Assembly (NCBI RefSeq): GCF_017676345.1
Contig: NZ_JAFFZM010000008.1
Span: forward strand, 124,001-188,000
DNA: 64,000 bases
Source of the DNA: Streptomyces smyrnaeus
Lineage (GTDB): Bacteria; Actinomycetota; Actinomycetes; Streptomycetales; Streptomycetaceae
Direction: 5' to 3'
A model generated the notes under the pieces. That model saw only the letters and a program-made list of their open reading frames with translations, was not told the origin of the DNA and searched no databases. A program made the translations under genes and the position numbers. Positions 1 to 7,331 of the stretch are shown here, piece by piece. Position 1 is the first letter of the stretch. Every line of letters begins with the position of its first letter.

Positions 1-1885
1 GCCGCATCCCCTGCTGCCGGGACGCGTGGTCGGTGCCGTACGAGGCGGTGTGGCTCACCCGCACCTGCGGCCAGGTCTCACGGATCATGCGCGCGCAGTA
101 GCCGCCGGGCAGGTCGCAGGACTCCAGCTCGGTGTGGAGCTCGACGACCTGCTGCGGGGGCACGTTCATCGCCCGCAGCTCGTGCAGCAGCTGCCACTCC
201 GGGTGCGGGGTGCCCGGCGCGGAACGGCGGATGAGCTGCTGCTCGGAGCCGTCGGGCGCGCGGTAGCGCAGGACGGCCATGTAGCCGGGACCGACCGTGG
301 GCTGACCGGGCTGCGGCTGCGGCGCACCGGGCGGCGGCCCGCCGGGGCCCGGCGCCATGGCGGGAGCCGGGGCGCCGGGCGGGGGAGTACCGGGCGCACC
401 GGGCGGCGGAGTGCCGGGCGCTCCAGGTGCACCGGGTGCGCCGGGCGCACCCGGGGGCGCGGGCACGGTGGGGCCGCCGGGGCCGGGGCCGGCCAGCATT
501 GTCGCCGCCTGGTGCACGCCGCCACCGCCCGTACCGCCGGGGGGCGGGGTGGCGGAGTCGCCGGGGGCGTCCGCCTTCGGCTGCTGCCCGCTCTGGTTGA
601 TCTGCTCGGCGAGGTCGTCGGCCGAGACCATCTGCGTCGGCACATAGCCGCCGCCCGGCCCACCCGGCGCGCCGGGAGCACCGGGTGATCCCGGTGCTCC
701 GGGAGCACCCGGCGCGGAGGGCGGCGGTGGAGTGCTGTGGCCACCGCCGGAACGGCTTGCGGGGGCCCCGGGGGCTCCGGGGGTGCCGGGAGCACCGGGC
801 GGCGGAGGCACGGAGGGACCCGTACCCCTGGAGGACGGCTGGGCCGGGGTGGAGCCGCGCGCGGCACGGCTGGTGGCGGCGTCCGCGACGTCACCGGAGC
901 CGGGGGTGCCGGGCGCCCCGGGGGCGCCCGGCATCTGGAGACCGCCTTGGGAGGGGTCGGCCAGCATGGTGGCGGCATGGTGCACCCCGCCGCTCCCGGG
1001 GCCGGCGCCCGTGTCACCGCCCGTTCCCGTGTCGCCCGTGCCGGGATCACCCGTTCCCGTGTCACCCGCGCCGGGGTCGCCTCCGGGCGCGCCGCCCTGG
1101 GAGGGCCCGCCGGAGGGCCGGGCCGGGGAGTGACCGAAGTCGGTGTCCGGACCGTCGAGAGCGGGAGCCACCGTCGTCCTGGGCAGCACACTGCCCTCGG
1201 GCAGCAGTTCGGTACGCGCCTCGGAGCCGGGGGGCGGCGGGGTGTCGTCCTCGTCGCTGCCCATCAGCGGCGGCGCGAACACGGTCGCGGGCGGCGCCTG
1301 CGCCTCGCCCCTTCCGGCGCCACCGGTGTCGGCGCCGTCCCAGGGGCTGGCCCCGGGCGGGTTCCCGCCCAGCGAGTCCCCGGCGGAGGCGGCGGCAGCA
1401 GCCGGGGCGGCAGGGGAGGCCGGCGGCGTGTCCGGCACGGCGGAGCCCGGAGCACCGGGCGCAGCTGTCGGACCGGGCGCACCGGAGGTTTCCGGGCCGT
1501 CGGCGCGCCGGTCCGGGATGCCCATCTTGTCGGCCGCCTGCTGCAGCCACTCGGGCGGCGTCAGCAGGAACGAGGTCGCCTCCAGATCGAGCCGCTGCTG
1601 GGGCGGCGGAGGTGCCACGGCCGGTTCCTCGCCGTACTCCTCCTCGTAGCGGCGGATGACCTCGCCCACCGGCAGCGCGGGCCACAGCGTCGTCTCGCCG
1701 CTGTCGCGGGCGATGACCAGCCGGACGTTGCCGCCGTCCGAGACCGGTCCGCCCTCGCGGTCCTCGGCCCAGGCGACGAAGCCCAGGTCGAACTCGCGCA
1801 CCAACACCTCACGGTGCTGGTAGCCGGGTACGTCACCGTTGACCCAGCGCTCGGCGCGCTCCTGGGCCTGCGCCAAGGTCACCAT
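1..1885 (-). CDS. YrhB/Imm35-like domain joined to a C-terminal deaminase-like domain (partial)
   Basis: The gene runs off the left edge; 628 codons are visible. The ATG at 1885 follows a GGAGAGG ribosome-binding site, 7 bp after the stop of the upstream SUKH gene, so the two are probably cotranscribed. Residues 1-90 look like a YrhB/Imm35 immunity-type domain (core RLVIARDSGETTLWP, ending near RRYEEEYG). Residues about 130-530 are a low-complexity Pro/Gly/Ala linker with collagen-like GAPGAPGAPG runs. From about 534 a folded part carries HPEW (about 557) and ESCDLPGGYC (about 585-594). This H-x-E plus paired-Cys pattern fits zinc-dependent nucleic-acid/nucleotide deaminases of polymorphic-toxin systems. 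There is no signal peptide. I infer a cytosolic protein carrying an immunity-type and a deaminase-type domain in one chain; the substrate is unknown. Confidence 0.75.
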   Translation of the reverse strand, partial: MVTLAQAQERAERWVNGDVPGYQHREVLVREFDLGFVAWAEDREGGPVSDGGNVRLVIARDSGETTLWPALPVGEVIRRYEEEYGEEPAVAPPPPQQRLDLEATSFLLTPPEWLQQAADKMGIPDRRADGPETSGAPGPTAAPGAPGSAVPDTPPASPAAPAAAAASAGDSLGGNPPGASPWDGADTGGAGRGEAQAPPATVFAPPLMGSDEDDTPPPPGSEARTELLPEGSVLPRTTVAPALDGPDTDFGHSPARPSGGPSQGGAPGGDPGAGDTGTGDPGTGDTGTGGDTGAGPGSGGVHHAATMLADPSQGGLQMPGAPGAPGTPGSGDVADAATSRAARGSTPAQPSSRGTGPSVPPPPGAPGTPGAPGAPASRSGGGHSTPPPPSAPGAPGAPGSPGAPGAPGGPGGGYVPTQMVSADDLAEQINQSGQQPKADAPGDSATPPPGGTGGGGVHQAATMLAGPGPGGPTVPAPPGAPGAPGAPGAPGTPPPGAPGTPPPGAPAPAMAPGPGGPPPGAPQPQPGQPTVGPGYMAVLRYRAPDGSEQQLIRRSAPGTPHPEWQLLHELRAMNVPPQQVVELHTELESCDLPGGYCARMIRETWPQVRVSHTASYGTDHASRQQGMR

Positions 1886-1892
1886 CGCGCTC

Positions 1893-2906
1893 TCACCTCT
1901 CCACAGGGACGGCGCGGGCGAAGCCGCCGTCCACCATCAGGTTCGCCACGGTCTCCAGCTCCGGCGGGTTGCCGGCCAGCCGCAGCAGGAACTCGTCGAA
2001 GTCCGCGCCGCACGGCCGCAGCAGCCGCTCGACCCGCTCCTGGACCTGCATACCGTCGGCGTCCCGGGCGTCGTCGTACGCGCAGAACCACACCGAACCG
2101 GGCGCCTCGCCCTTCACCTTCACCGCGATCAGCCCACCCTGCACGAATCCGACCCCCAGGTAGTCCTTGGTGAGGTGGTCGCGCAGGCACTTGTTGATGT
2201 AGACGAGATCGTTGACGGCCGCGTCGTCACGCACCGTGAAGAACGGCTGGTCCACCAGCAGGCCCAACTCCGCGTCGAGCGCGACCCCCTGGGGCGCGCA
2301 GCCGCCCGCGACCTTCAGGAACGTCCGGTAGGCACCGGGCAGCCGATAGCCCAGCCGCTCCTCGACGTCCACCACCTGCCGCTCGCTCACCGCGGACTCG
2401 GGGCCGTGCGGGACGGCGAAGTGCGCGGGCCGGGTCTCCTGGAGGGGGCGCGTACCGGTCTTCTCGTGGTCGACACCCGCCGTCGTCAAACCGCCGTGGT
2501 GCCGCAGCAGCGCCTTGACCTCGACGGGCACGAGTTCCATCCGGCGGCTGAACGGCACGTGGTGCCACGTCCAACCGTGCGGGGTGGCGACGGACGGCAG
2601 ATCCGCCCACAGCTCGTGCCCTTCGGCGTGCAGCGCGGCATTGGCCGACACGTAGTCCGTCAGGCGCAGTTCGTCGCCACCGAAGCCGTCCGGGGGCTCT
2701 GCGATCTCTGCTGCCGCACGGGCGTACGCGGAGAAGTCCGGGAACCCGCTGTGGTCGACCCGCACCCCCTGGGGGTAGCGGGCCGCCCTGACGGGATCCG
2801 GGAAGTTCACGACCTGCCCGGCGTACGCCCGGTTCGGTGGCGCGGGGGCTTCTCCCCGGCCCTGGGGGCCGGGAGGTGCCCCCACCCCAAGCCGACCTGT
2901 CGTCAT
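1893..2906 (-). CDS. SUKH (SMI1/KNR4) domain protein with WHH-nuclease-like N-terminal half
   Basis: A 337-residue cytosolic protein. Residues about 85-150 contain GWTWHH followed by RRMELVPVEV and RHHGG, the layout of the WHH group of HNH/EndoVII nucleases known as toxin domains. One position usually His in that group is Lys here (VEVKALL), so activity is uncertain. Residues about 185-320 form a SMI1/KNR4 (SUKH) domain (VEERLGYRLPGAYRTFLKVA, then GSVWFCAYDDARD), a fold common in immunity proteins. Nuclease-like and immunity-like modules therefore sit in one chain. The ATG at 2906 has AGGGAG 7 nt upstream. Codons about 8-24 overlap a dispersed repeat also present near 34.97 kb, so the extreme N-terminus may be an in-frame insertion. 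The deaminase-like gene follows 7 bp downstream. Confidence 0.75.
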   Translation of the reverse strand: MTTGRLGVGAPPGPQGRGEAPAPPNRAYAGQVVNFPDPVRAARYPQGVRVDHSGFPDFSAYARAAAEIAEPPDGFGGDELRLTDYVSANAALHAEGHELWADLPSVATPHGWTWHHVPFSRRMELVPVEVKALLRHHGGLTTAGVDHEKTGTRPLQETRPAHFAVPHGPESAVSERQVVDVEERLGYRLPGAYRTFLKVAGGCAPQGVALDAELGLLVDQPFFTVRDDAAVNDLVYINKCLRDHLTKDYLGVGFVQGGLIAVKVKGEAPGSVWFCAYDDARDADGMQVQERVERLLRPCGADFDEFLLRLAGNPPELETVANLMVDGGFARAVPVER

Positions 2907-2976
2907 GGCGTTGGCTCCCTGCTGCTTCTGGCTGGTTCCGAACAGCCTATGCGGTACCGCAGCAGGCAGACACCGC

Positions 2977-3006
2977 CCCTGGTGGTCAGCCCCGCGACCA
3001 CCAGGG
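2977..3006. terminator. Perfect 11-bp inverted repeat, probable terminator of the lipoprotein gene
   Basis: CCCTGGTGGTC and GACCACCAGGG form an 11-bp stem around an 8-nt loop, between the minus-strand lipoprotein gene (ending 3065) and the SUKH gene start (2906). Two further copies of the right arm with its CCCGC prefix follow up to about 3050, so this is a small cluster of one unit repeated three times. No T-run is obvious, which is usual in high-GC hosts. Confidence 0.5.
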
Positions 3007-3064
3007 ACTCAGCCCCGCGACCACCGGCGGCCCAGCCCGCGACCACCAGGGATTCGATCCTCGG

Positions 3065-3931
3065 TCAACGCCCGGTGGCGGCCTCCAGCTTCGCCAACTG
3101 CTTGTCCACCACCGGCTTCGGCTCCGCGACCCGCTCACCCGACAGCGAGGTGGACATGAAGCTCATGGTGTGAGCACCGGAACGGACAACCGTCACCAGC
3201 ACCCCCGTCTTCCTCTTTTCCGGATTTTCCATGAGGAACCGCACGGAGTCGTCGCCCCGGCCCGGAGACGGCCGTGCCTCGACCGTCACCTTCTCGGTCC
3301 TGCCGGCCTTCTTGTCGACGATCTGCTCGCACTGCCGCGCGGCGCTCTTGAGATCGCCCATGAACGCCTCGGCCTCGCCCGGCCGATAGGCGGACAGCAG
3401 TACCTGGTGAATGGTGCTCCGGGCGTTGAGCTCGTCCTCACTTCCCTTGACGATGCCGGCACCGGCCCAGGCGGAGCGCTTCTGCTCGGAGTCGGAGCTG
3501 AAGACATCGATCAGCGGGCGGCACTCCGGGCCGGTCCGCGGAGTGTCGTCGTCGTCCTCACTGAGCGCCGTCTTGCTCTCATTGACCCGATAGCCCGATA
3601 TGTCCCCGGTCTTGAGGAGCGCGGAGCGCAACTGCTGTTCGCCGAGCGGCTTCGCGGCGGCCTTGTCGCTGCCGTCGGCACCACCGCTGCCGCTCGCGTC
3701 ACCCTTGCCGTCCTTGCCGTCCTCGGCGTTGCCGCCCTTGGCGCCGCCGTCCTTGCTGTCGCTCTTGCTGTCACTGCTCGCGCCGCCGCCGCTTCCCCCT
3801 CGGTCGGCGTCGCCTCCTCCACCGCAGGCCGTGAGCGGCAGCAGCAGCGCGGGCAGCGCGGCGGCAGCCACGAGCGTGCGGCGCGGCGCGCGGAGACGCG
3901 CGGGCCGCGTCGTGCGGGTCGTGCGGGTCAT
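3065..3931 (-). CDS. Secreted lipoprotein, function unknown (PknH sensor-like resemblance)
   Basis: A 288-residue protein with a twin-Arg-rich basic start, a hydrophobic stretch (LVAAAALPALLLPL) and lipobox LTAC, so it is probably a lipid-anchored extracytoplasmic protein. A Gly/Ser/Asp/Lys-rich linker of about 60 residues follows, then a folded part with two Cys (ECRPL and RQCEQ) that may form a disulfide. The pattern loosely resembles extracellular PknH-type sensor domains. I chose the ATG at 3931 because GAGAGGG lies 6 nt upstream; the ATG at 3937 abuts the same site. It is flanked by, but not obviously part of, the deaminase/SUKH cluster. Confidence 0.7.
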   Translation of the reverse strand: MTRTTRTTRPARLRAPRRTLVAAAALPALLLPLTACGGGGDADRGGSGGGASSDSKSDSKDGGAKGGNAEDGKDGKGDASGSGGADGSDKAAAKPLGEQQLRSALLKTGDISGYRVNESKTALSEDDDDTPRTGPECRPLIDVFSSDSEQKRSAWAGAGIVKGSEDELNARSTIHQVLLSAYRPGEAEAFMGDLKSAARQCEQIVDKKAGRTEKVTVEARPSPGRGDDSVRFLMENPEKRKTGVLVTVVRSGAHTMSFMSTSLSGERVAEPKPVVDKQLAKLEAATGR

Positions 3932-4120
3932 GGCCATCCCTCTCGGTCGCGGAGGCTGGCCATCATCCGCCGCCCCGGGGGGCGCCACAAGGCGCCCTTC
4001 ACGATGTCGCCACCACCGCCACAATTCCATGACATCACCGGCGGAATGATCGACTCATGCGCCACACTGCATACTTGGGCGAGCCCCGGCACAGAGGGGA
4101 CACTCTGGGAGGAAGCTCCA

Positions 4121-4768
4121 TTGCACACGGCACCACAGGCGCATACACCGCGGCAGCCGGAAGCGCCGCAGTCGCAGCACGGCTCGTACAGCAGCTCGTA
4201 CAGCAGCGGCGACCCGCGTATCGGCTGGATAGCCGCAGTCGACTCCCTCAGCGCCACCGCACCGGTCCTGCTCCAGCGCCGCGACGGCATCCTGCCGGCC
4301 GTCGCCGCCGCCCTGTCCATCCGTGGCGAGACCCTCACCTGCACGGGCAGCAAGGGCGAACGTCCACCCACCCACCACCCCTTGGTGCAGGACTTCCTCG
4401 ACACCCTCACCACCGAGCGCCGCTCCCGCCAGACCGGCCGCTGCCCCGAAGCCGTACTGCTGTCGCGCTATCTGACCGCCACCGAGGCCGTCCGTGCGGA
4501 GAAGCGCGGCGGACGCAAGGCCGCCAGGAACGCGCGGAGCGGCAAGGGGACCGTCGGCAAGGCCTCCCGCACCGGGAAGGCGACCAAGCCGCTCACGCTC
4601 AGCGAGGCCAAGCGCGCCCTCAAACACGCCAAGCTCACCGCGCGCCGCATCCGGGAGGACGGCGACCCGCTGCACGGCAGCTACGCGCCGCCGTGCCGCT
4701 CCTGCGGGGCGCTGCTGGCCCACTTCGGGGTGCGGGCCGTCGACCCGGCACAGGAGAGCGCGCAGTGA
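4121..4768 (+). CDS. YwqJ-related nucleic-acid deaminase
   Basis: A 215-residue protein whose two zinc-site motifs are GRCPEAVLLS (Cys-x-Glu, residues about 107-116) and YAPPCRSCGALL (Cys-x-x-Cys, about 189-200). These are hallmarks of the YwqJ family of deaminases found in toxin systems. Between them is a basic Lys/Arg-rich stretch that could contact nucleic acid. The usual ATG start is absent; TTG at 4121 is chosen because GGGAGG sits just upstream and the next residues (HTAP) resemble family N-termini. The stop overlaps the start of the SUKH-3 gene by 4 bp (GTGA), so the deaminase and its likely partner are translationally coupled. There is no signal peptide or export domain, unlike classical secreted toxins. 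Confidence 0.8.
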   Translation: MHTAPQAHTPRQPEAPQSQHGSYSSSYSSGDPRIGWIAAVDSLSATAPVLLQRRDGILPAVAAALSIRGETLTCTGSKGERPPTHHPLVQDFLDTLTTERRSRQTGRCPEAVLLSRYLTATEAVRAEKRGGRKAARNARSGKGTVGKASRTGKATKPLTLSEAKRALKHAKLTARRIREDGDPLHGSYAPPCRSCGALLAHFGVRAVDPAQESAQ

Positions 4769-5307
4769 CCACCCGTTTCCCCGTCGCCGTCGACGACCCG
4801 CTGCGCACCGCCGGGTGGGAGCCCGGCCGCTGGGACATCCGGCAGGCCGAACAGTGGGCCGACACCCTGCGCGGCCACATCTCGCCCGGCGGCCACCGGC
4901 ACGCGGTCTTCCCCGCGGCCGTCGAGGTGTGGGCCGAGTTCGGCACCCTGCACATCACCCCCACGGGCCCCGGCCGGCATCTGGCCCCCTCACCCGTGTA
5001 CATCGACCCGCTCCCCGGGCTGCACTCGGCGCGCACCTTCTCCGATCTCGGCCGCGCGCTCGGCACCCAGGTCTGCCCGATCGGTATCGAGGGCGAGGAC
5101 GAGGCGCTGCTGGCCATCGACGCCGAGCGCCGTGTCTACAGCATCGACGCGACCGGCGACTGGTATCTGGGCGCCGACTTCGACGCCGCCCTCTCCGCCC
5201 TGCTGATGGGGCTGGTCCCGGCCCGGCTGAGCGCGACCCCGCCGCCCACTCCCCCGCCGGAGAGCAGCACGGGCCCCGAGGGCCTCACGAACGCGCGTAC
5301 GGGATGA
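4765..5307 (+). CDS. SUKH-3 family immunity-type protein
   Basis: A 180-residue soluble protein. The core reads EVWAEFGTLHITPTGPGRH, then LGTQVCPIGIEGEDEA and VYSIDATGDWYLG, the pattern of the SUKH-3 family found beside deaminase toxins. The GTG start at 4765 lies inside the preceding deaminase gene (GTGA overlap), indicating coupled translation and probably a complex. The last residues (Pro-rich, ending ARTG) run into a tandem repeat shared with the end of the convergent histidine kinase gene. I infer that it binds or restrains the YwqJ-type deaminase; that is not shown by the sequence. Confidence 0.8.
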   Translation: MTTRFPVAVDDPLRTAGWEPGRWDIRQAEQWADTLRGHISPGGHRHAVFPAAVEVWAEFGTLHITPTGPGRHLAPSPVYIDPLPGLHSARTFSDLGRALGTQVCPIGIEGEDEALLAIDAERRVYSIDATGDWYLGADFDAALSALLMGLVPARLSATPPPTPPPESSTGPEGLTNARTG

Positions 5308-5358
5308 TTCCGGTCGTGCGCACGGGGCGATTCACGGTCGTGCGTACGGGATGATCGC
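5295..5358. repeat. Three imperfect 23-24 bp tandem units at convergent gene ends
   Basis: Units start at 5295, 5318 and 5342 with GCGTACGGGATGATTCCGG, GCGCACGGGGCGATTCACGG and GCGTACGGGATGATCGCCG. The third unit encodes the last residues of the minus-strand kinase (IIPYAR). The first would encode the same residues again beyond its stop, and the SUKH-3 gene ends inside it. This looks like a slippage duplication of the kinase C-terminus. Confidence 0.8.
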
Positions 5359-6900
5359 CGAGACGCGGAAGCCGCCCGCGTCCGTCGGCCCGGAGACGAA
5401 ACCGCCACCGAGCGCCGTCACCCGCTCCCGCATCCCCACCAGGCCGTTGCCGCCGCTGGGCAGACCCGCGTCGGCCGCGCCGTCGGCGGCCGGATCGTTC
5501 TCGACCTGGAGTGCGACCTCGGCGGTGCGGTGCGCGACCCGTACCCGGGTGGCCGCCCCCGCCGCATGCTTGTGCACGTTGGTCAGCGCCTCCTGGACCA
5601 CCCGGTAGGCGGTCTGCTGCACCGGCGGAGGGCACGTGCCGTCGGGGCTGCCCTCGACGCTGAGCTCCACCGTCATCCCCGCGGCGCGTGACTGTCCGAC
5701 CAGCACGTCGAGCTGCGCGAGGGAGGGCACGTCCGGCACGTCGGAGGAGGCGGCGCCCTTGTCGGCGCGGGGCCCGCCGTCGTGCGCCCCCGTCCGCGCT
5801 CCCTCCTTCCGGGCTTCCGCGGCACCCGTGCTCGCCCGCCCGGCGACCGCCGAGGCGAACTCGGCCAGTCGTGAAGGAGCCTCGGCGGCGCCGTCACCGG
5901 GCTGCCCGTCGACGGCGTCGGAATCCCCCATGGCCGCCGAGCCGGTCGCGGCGGTGGCGGTCGCGGCGGAACCTGTCGCGGAGCCGGGACGGGAGCCTTC
6001 CGCCACATGGGACCGCTCCACCTTGTCTGTCTTGTCCGATTTATCTGCGCGCTCCGAACGCTCCGTCCGCTCCGTACGCTCCGTTTCACCGGACCGCAGT
6101 ACGCCCAGCATCGTGCGCAGCTCGTTGAGCGCCTGGCGGCCCATATCGCCCACCAGTGCGGCGTTCTTGGCGGCCTTCTCCGGGTCCTTGAGCGCCACCG
6201 CCTGGAGCGCCGCAGCGTGCACCACCATCAGGCTCACCCGGTGTGCGACCACGTCGTGCATCTCCCGCGCGATGCGGGTGCGCTCCTCGTTGCGCGCCCA
6301 CTCGGCGCGCTCCTCCGCCCGGTCGGCCAGCAGTGACAGTTCGCGCTCCAGGCCGTCGGCGCGCTCCCGCAACGACTCCACCAGCCGCCGCCGCGCGCCC
6401 ACGTACAGGCCGAGCAGCACGGGTGGGGCCGTCACACCGATCGACATGAGGACGGTCACAAGGGGGACGAACCAGGCCGAGGGGTTGAAGTCGGGGTCCT
6501 GCCCGATGCTCTGATCGAGCCGGAAAGCGGTGATCACCAGCATGCCGAGGGCGGCCATCGAGGCGAGCAGTCCGGTGATCCGGCGGGGCACCTCGGTGGC
6601 GGCGAGCGTGTAGAGGCCGACGACGCTGAGGAAGGTACCCATCTCGGCCGGTATGACGGCGATGGCGACCAGGACGACGGCTATCGGCCAGCGGCGACGC
6701 AGCACCAGCATCGCCCCCGCGACGGCGCCGAGCACCACCGCGAGCACACTGGGAATCCCCACTTCCCGGGCGAAGCCCTGACCCTGCAGCGCACACTCCG
6801 CGGCGGAGGCCGCGCCCAGGGCGATGTCGAGCACCGCACTCCGTGGTCTCTCCCACCACCACGGCCCGCCCCGCGTACGGTTTTCCCCCGTCTCGGTCAT
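5332..6900 (-). CDS. Sensor histidine kinase, HisKA_3 (NarL) type, orphan
   Basis: A 522-residue membrane kinase. About six hydrophobic segments fill the first 170 residues with almost no extracellular loop. A helical linker and the dimerisation/phosphoacceptor motif EMHDVVAHRVSLMVVH (about 210-225) follow. An ATPase domain carries the N-box (ALTNVHKHA) and a G-box (GNGLVGMRERV) near the C-terminus. Between these lies an unusual insert of over 100 residues, first made of Glu-Arg-Thr and Asp-Lys repeats, then Ala/Gly/Thr-rich. No response regulator is adjacent, so it is an orphan or pairs with a distant partner. Starting at ATG 6900 leaves out a non-conserved upstream extension. The gene converges on SUKH-3 with only 24 bp between stop codons. 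Confidence 0.85.
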   Translation of the reverse strand: MTETGENRTRGGPWWWERPRSAVLDIALGAASAAECALQGQGFAREVGIPSVLAVVLGAVAGAMLVLRRRWPIAVVLVAIAVIPAEMGTFLSVVGLYTLAATEVPRRITGLLASMAALGMLVITAFRLDQSIGQDPDFNPSAWFVPLVTVLMSIGVTAPPVLLGLYVGARRRLVESLRERADGLERELSLLADRAEERAEWARNEERTRIAREMHDVVAHRVSLMVVHAAALQAVALKDPEKAAKNAALVGDMGRQALNELRTMLGVLRSGETERTERTERSERADKSDKTDKVERSHVAEGSRPGSATGSAATATAATGSAAMGDSDAVDGQPGDGAAEAPSRLAEFASAVAGRASTGAAEARKEGARTGAHDGGPRADKGAASSDVPDVPSLAQLDVLVGQSRAAGMTVELSVEGSPDGTCPPPVQQTAYRVVQEALTNVHKHAAGAATRVRVAHRTAEVALQVENDPAADGAADAGLPSGGNGLVGMRERVTALGGGFVSGPTDAGGFRVSAIIPYARP

Positions 6901-7128
6901 ACCGACCACCCTACGACCGCCCCCCGGCAGCTTGCCCTGCCGATCCCCGGAACATCCCATTCCGCTCGTTCGTCCGTGACCGGACGGTTTCCCTCGGCGA
7001 GACAGCGCGGCGGCGTGCGCCGGGACAACACCCCCGCCCCTCGCCATTACCGTCGCGTGCGGACCTGATCGTGCGGCATAGTATGGGGTGCCCGATCAGC
7101 CGGAGCGGCATATCGGACATACAGTTAA

Positions 7129-7199
7129 TCCCGGGTCGACTAAGGGCAAGTCAGCGGTTTTTGGTGCCGTCGATGGGGGTTCGAATCCCTCCCCGGGAG
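7129..7199 (+). tRNA. tRNA-Gln (anticodon TTG)
   Basis: A full cloverleaf can be folded by eye. The acceptor stem is TCCCGGG with CCCGGGA, and the D stem is GACT with AGTC. The anticodon stem is GCGGT with GCCGT (two G-U pairs) around loop TTTTGGT, giving anticodon TTG. The T arm is GGGGG-TTCGAAT-CCCTC, with discriminator G at 7199. The 3' bases read CCCA, so CCA is not cleanly encoded. It lies just upstream of glmU. tRNA genes are common integration sites, but no integrase or duplicated 3' end is visible here. Confidence 0.92.
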
Positions 7200-7331
7200 C
7201 CCACTCCCCTTCACGGGCGCTCTCCCCGCTCCCCGCCGCCACTGCCACGCGCGCACCCGTCGACGTCGGCGTGCGCCGACCCACCGGTATTCTGCGGACA
7301 GCACCCACCCCCGAAGCCGAAGGGCACACCC

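Noticed and set aside
26-2173. Several long plus-strand open frames (up to about 480 codons) over the deaminase-like gene
   Set aside because: They mirror the minus-strand gene in high-GC DNA; only the minus frame gives coherent domains, a ribosome-binding site and G/C-biased third positions.
2837-4120. Upstream extension of the YwqJ-type deaminase frame to 643 residues
   Set aside because: The extension runs antisense through the lipoprotein gene and lacks a ribosome-binding site; TTG 4121 has GGGAGG and a family-like N-terminus.
7129-7199. tRNA-Gln as an integration (att) site of a genomic island
   Set aside because: No integrase gene and no direct duplicate of the tRNA 3' end in the window; the flanking genes are core.
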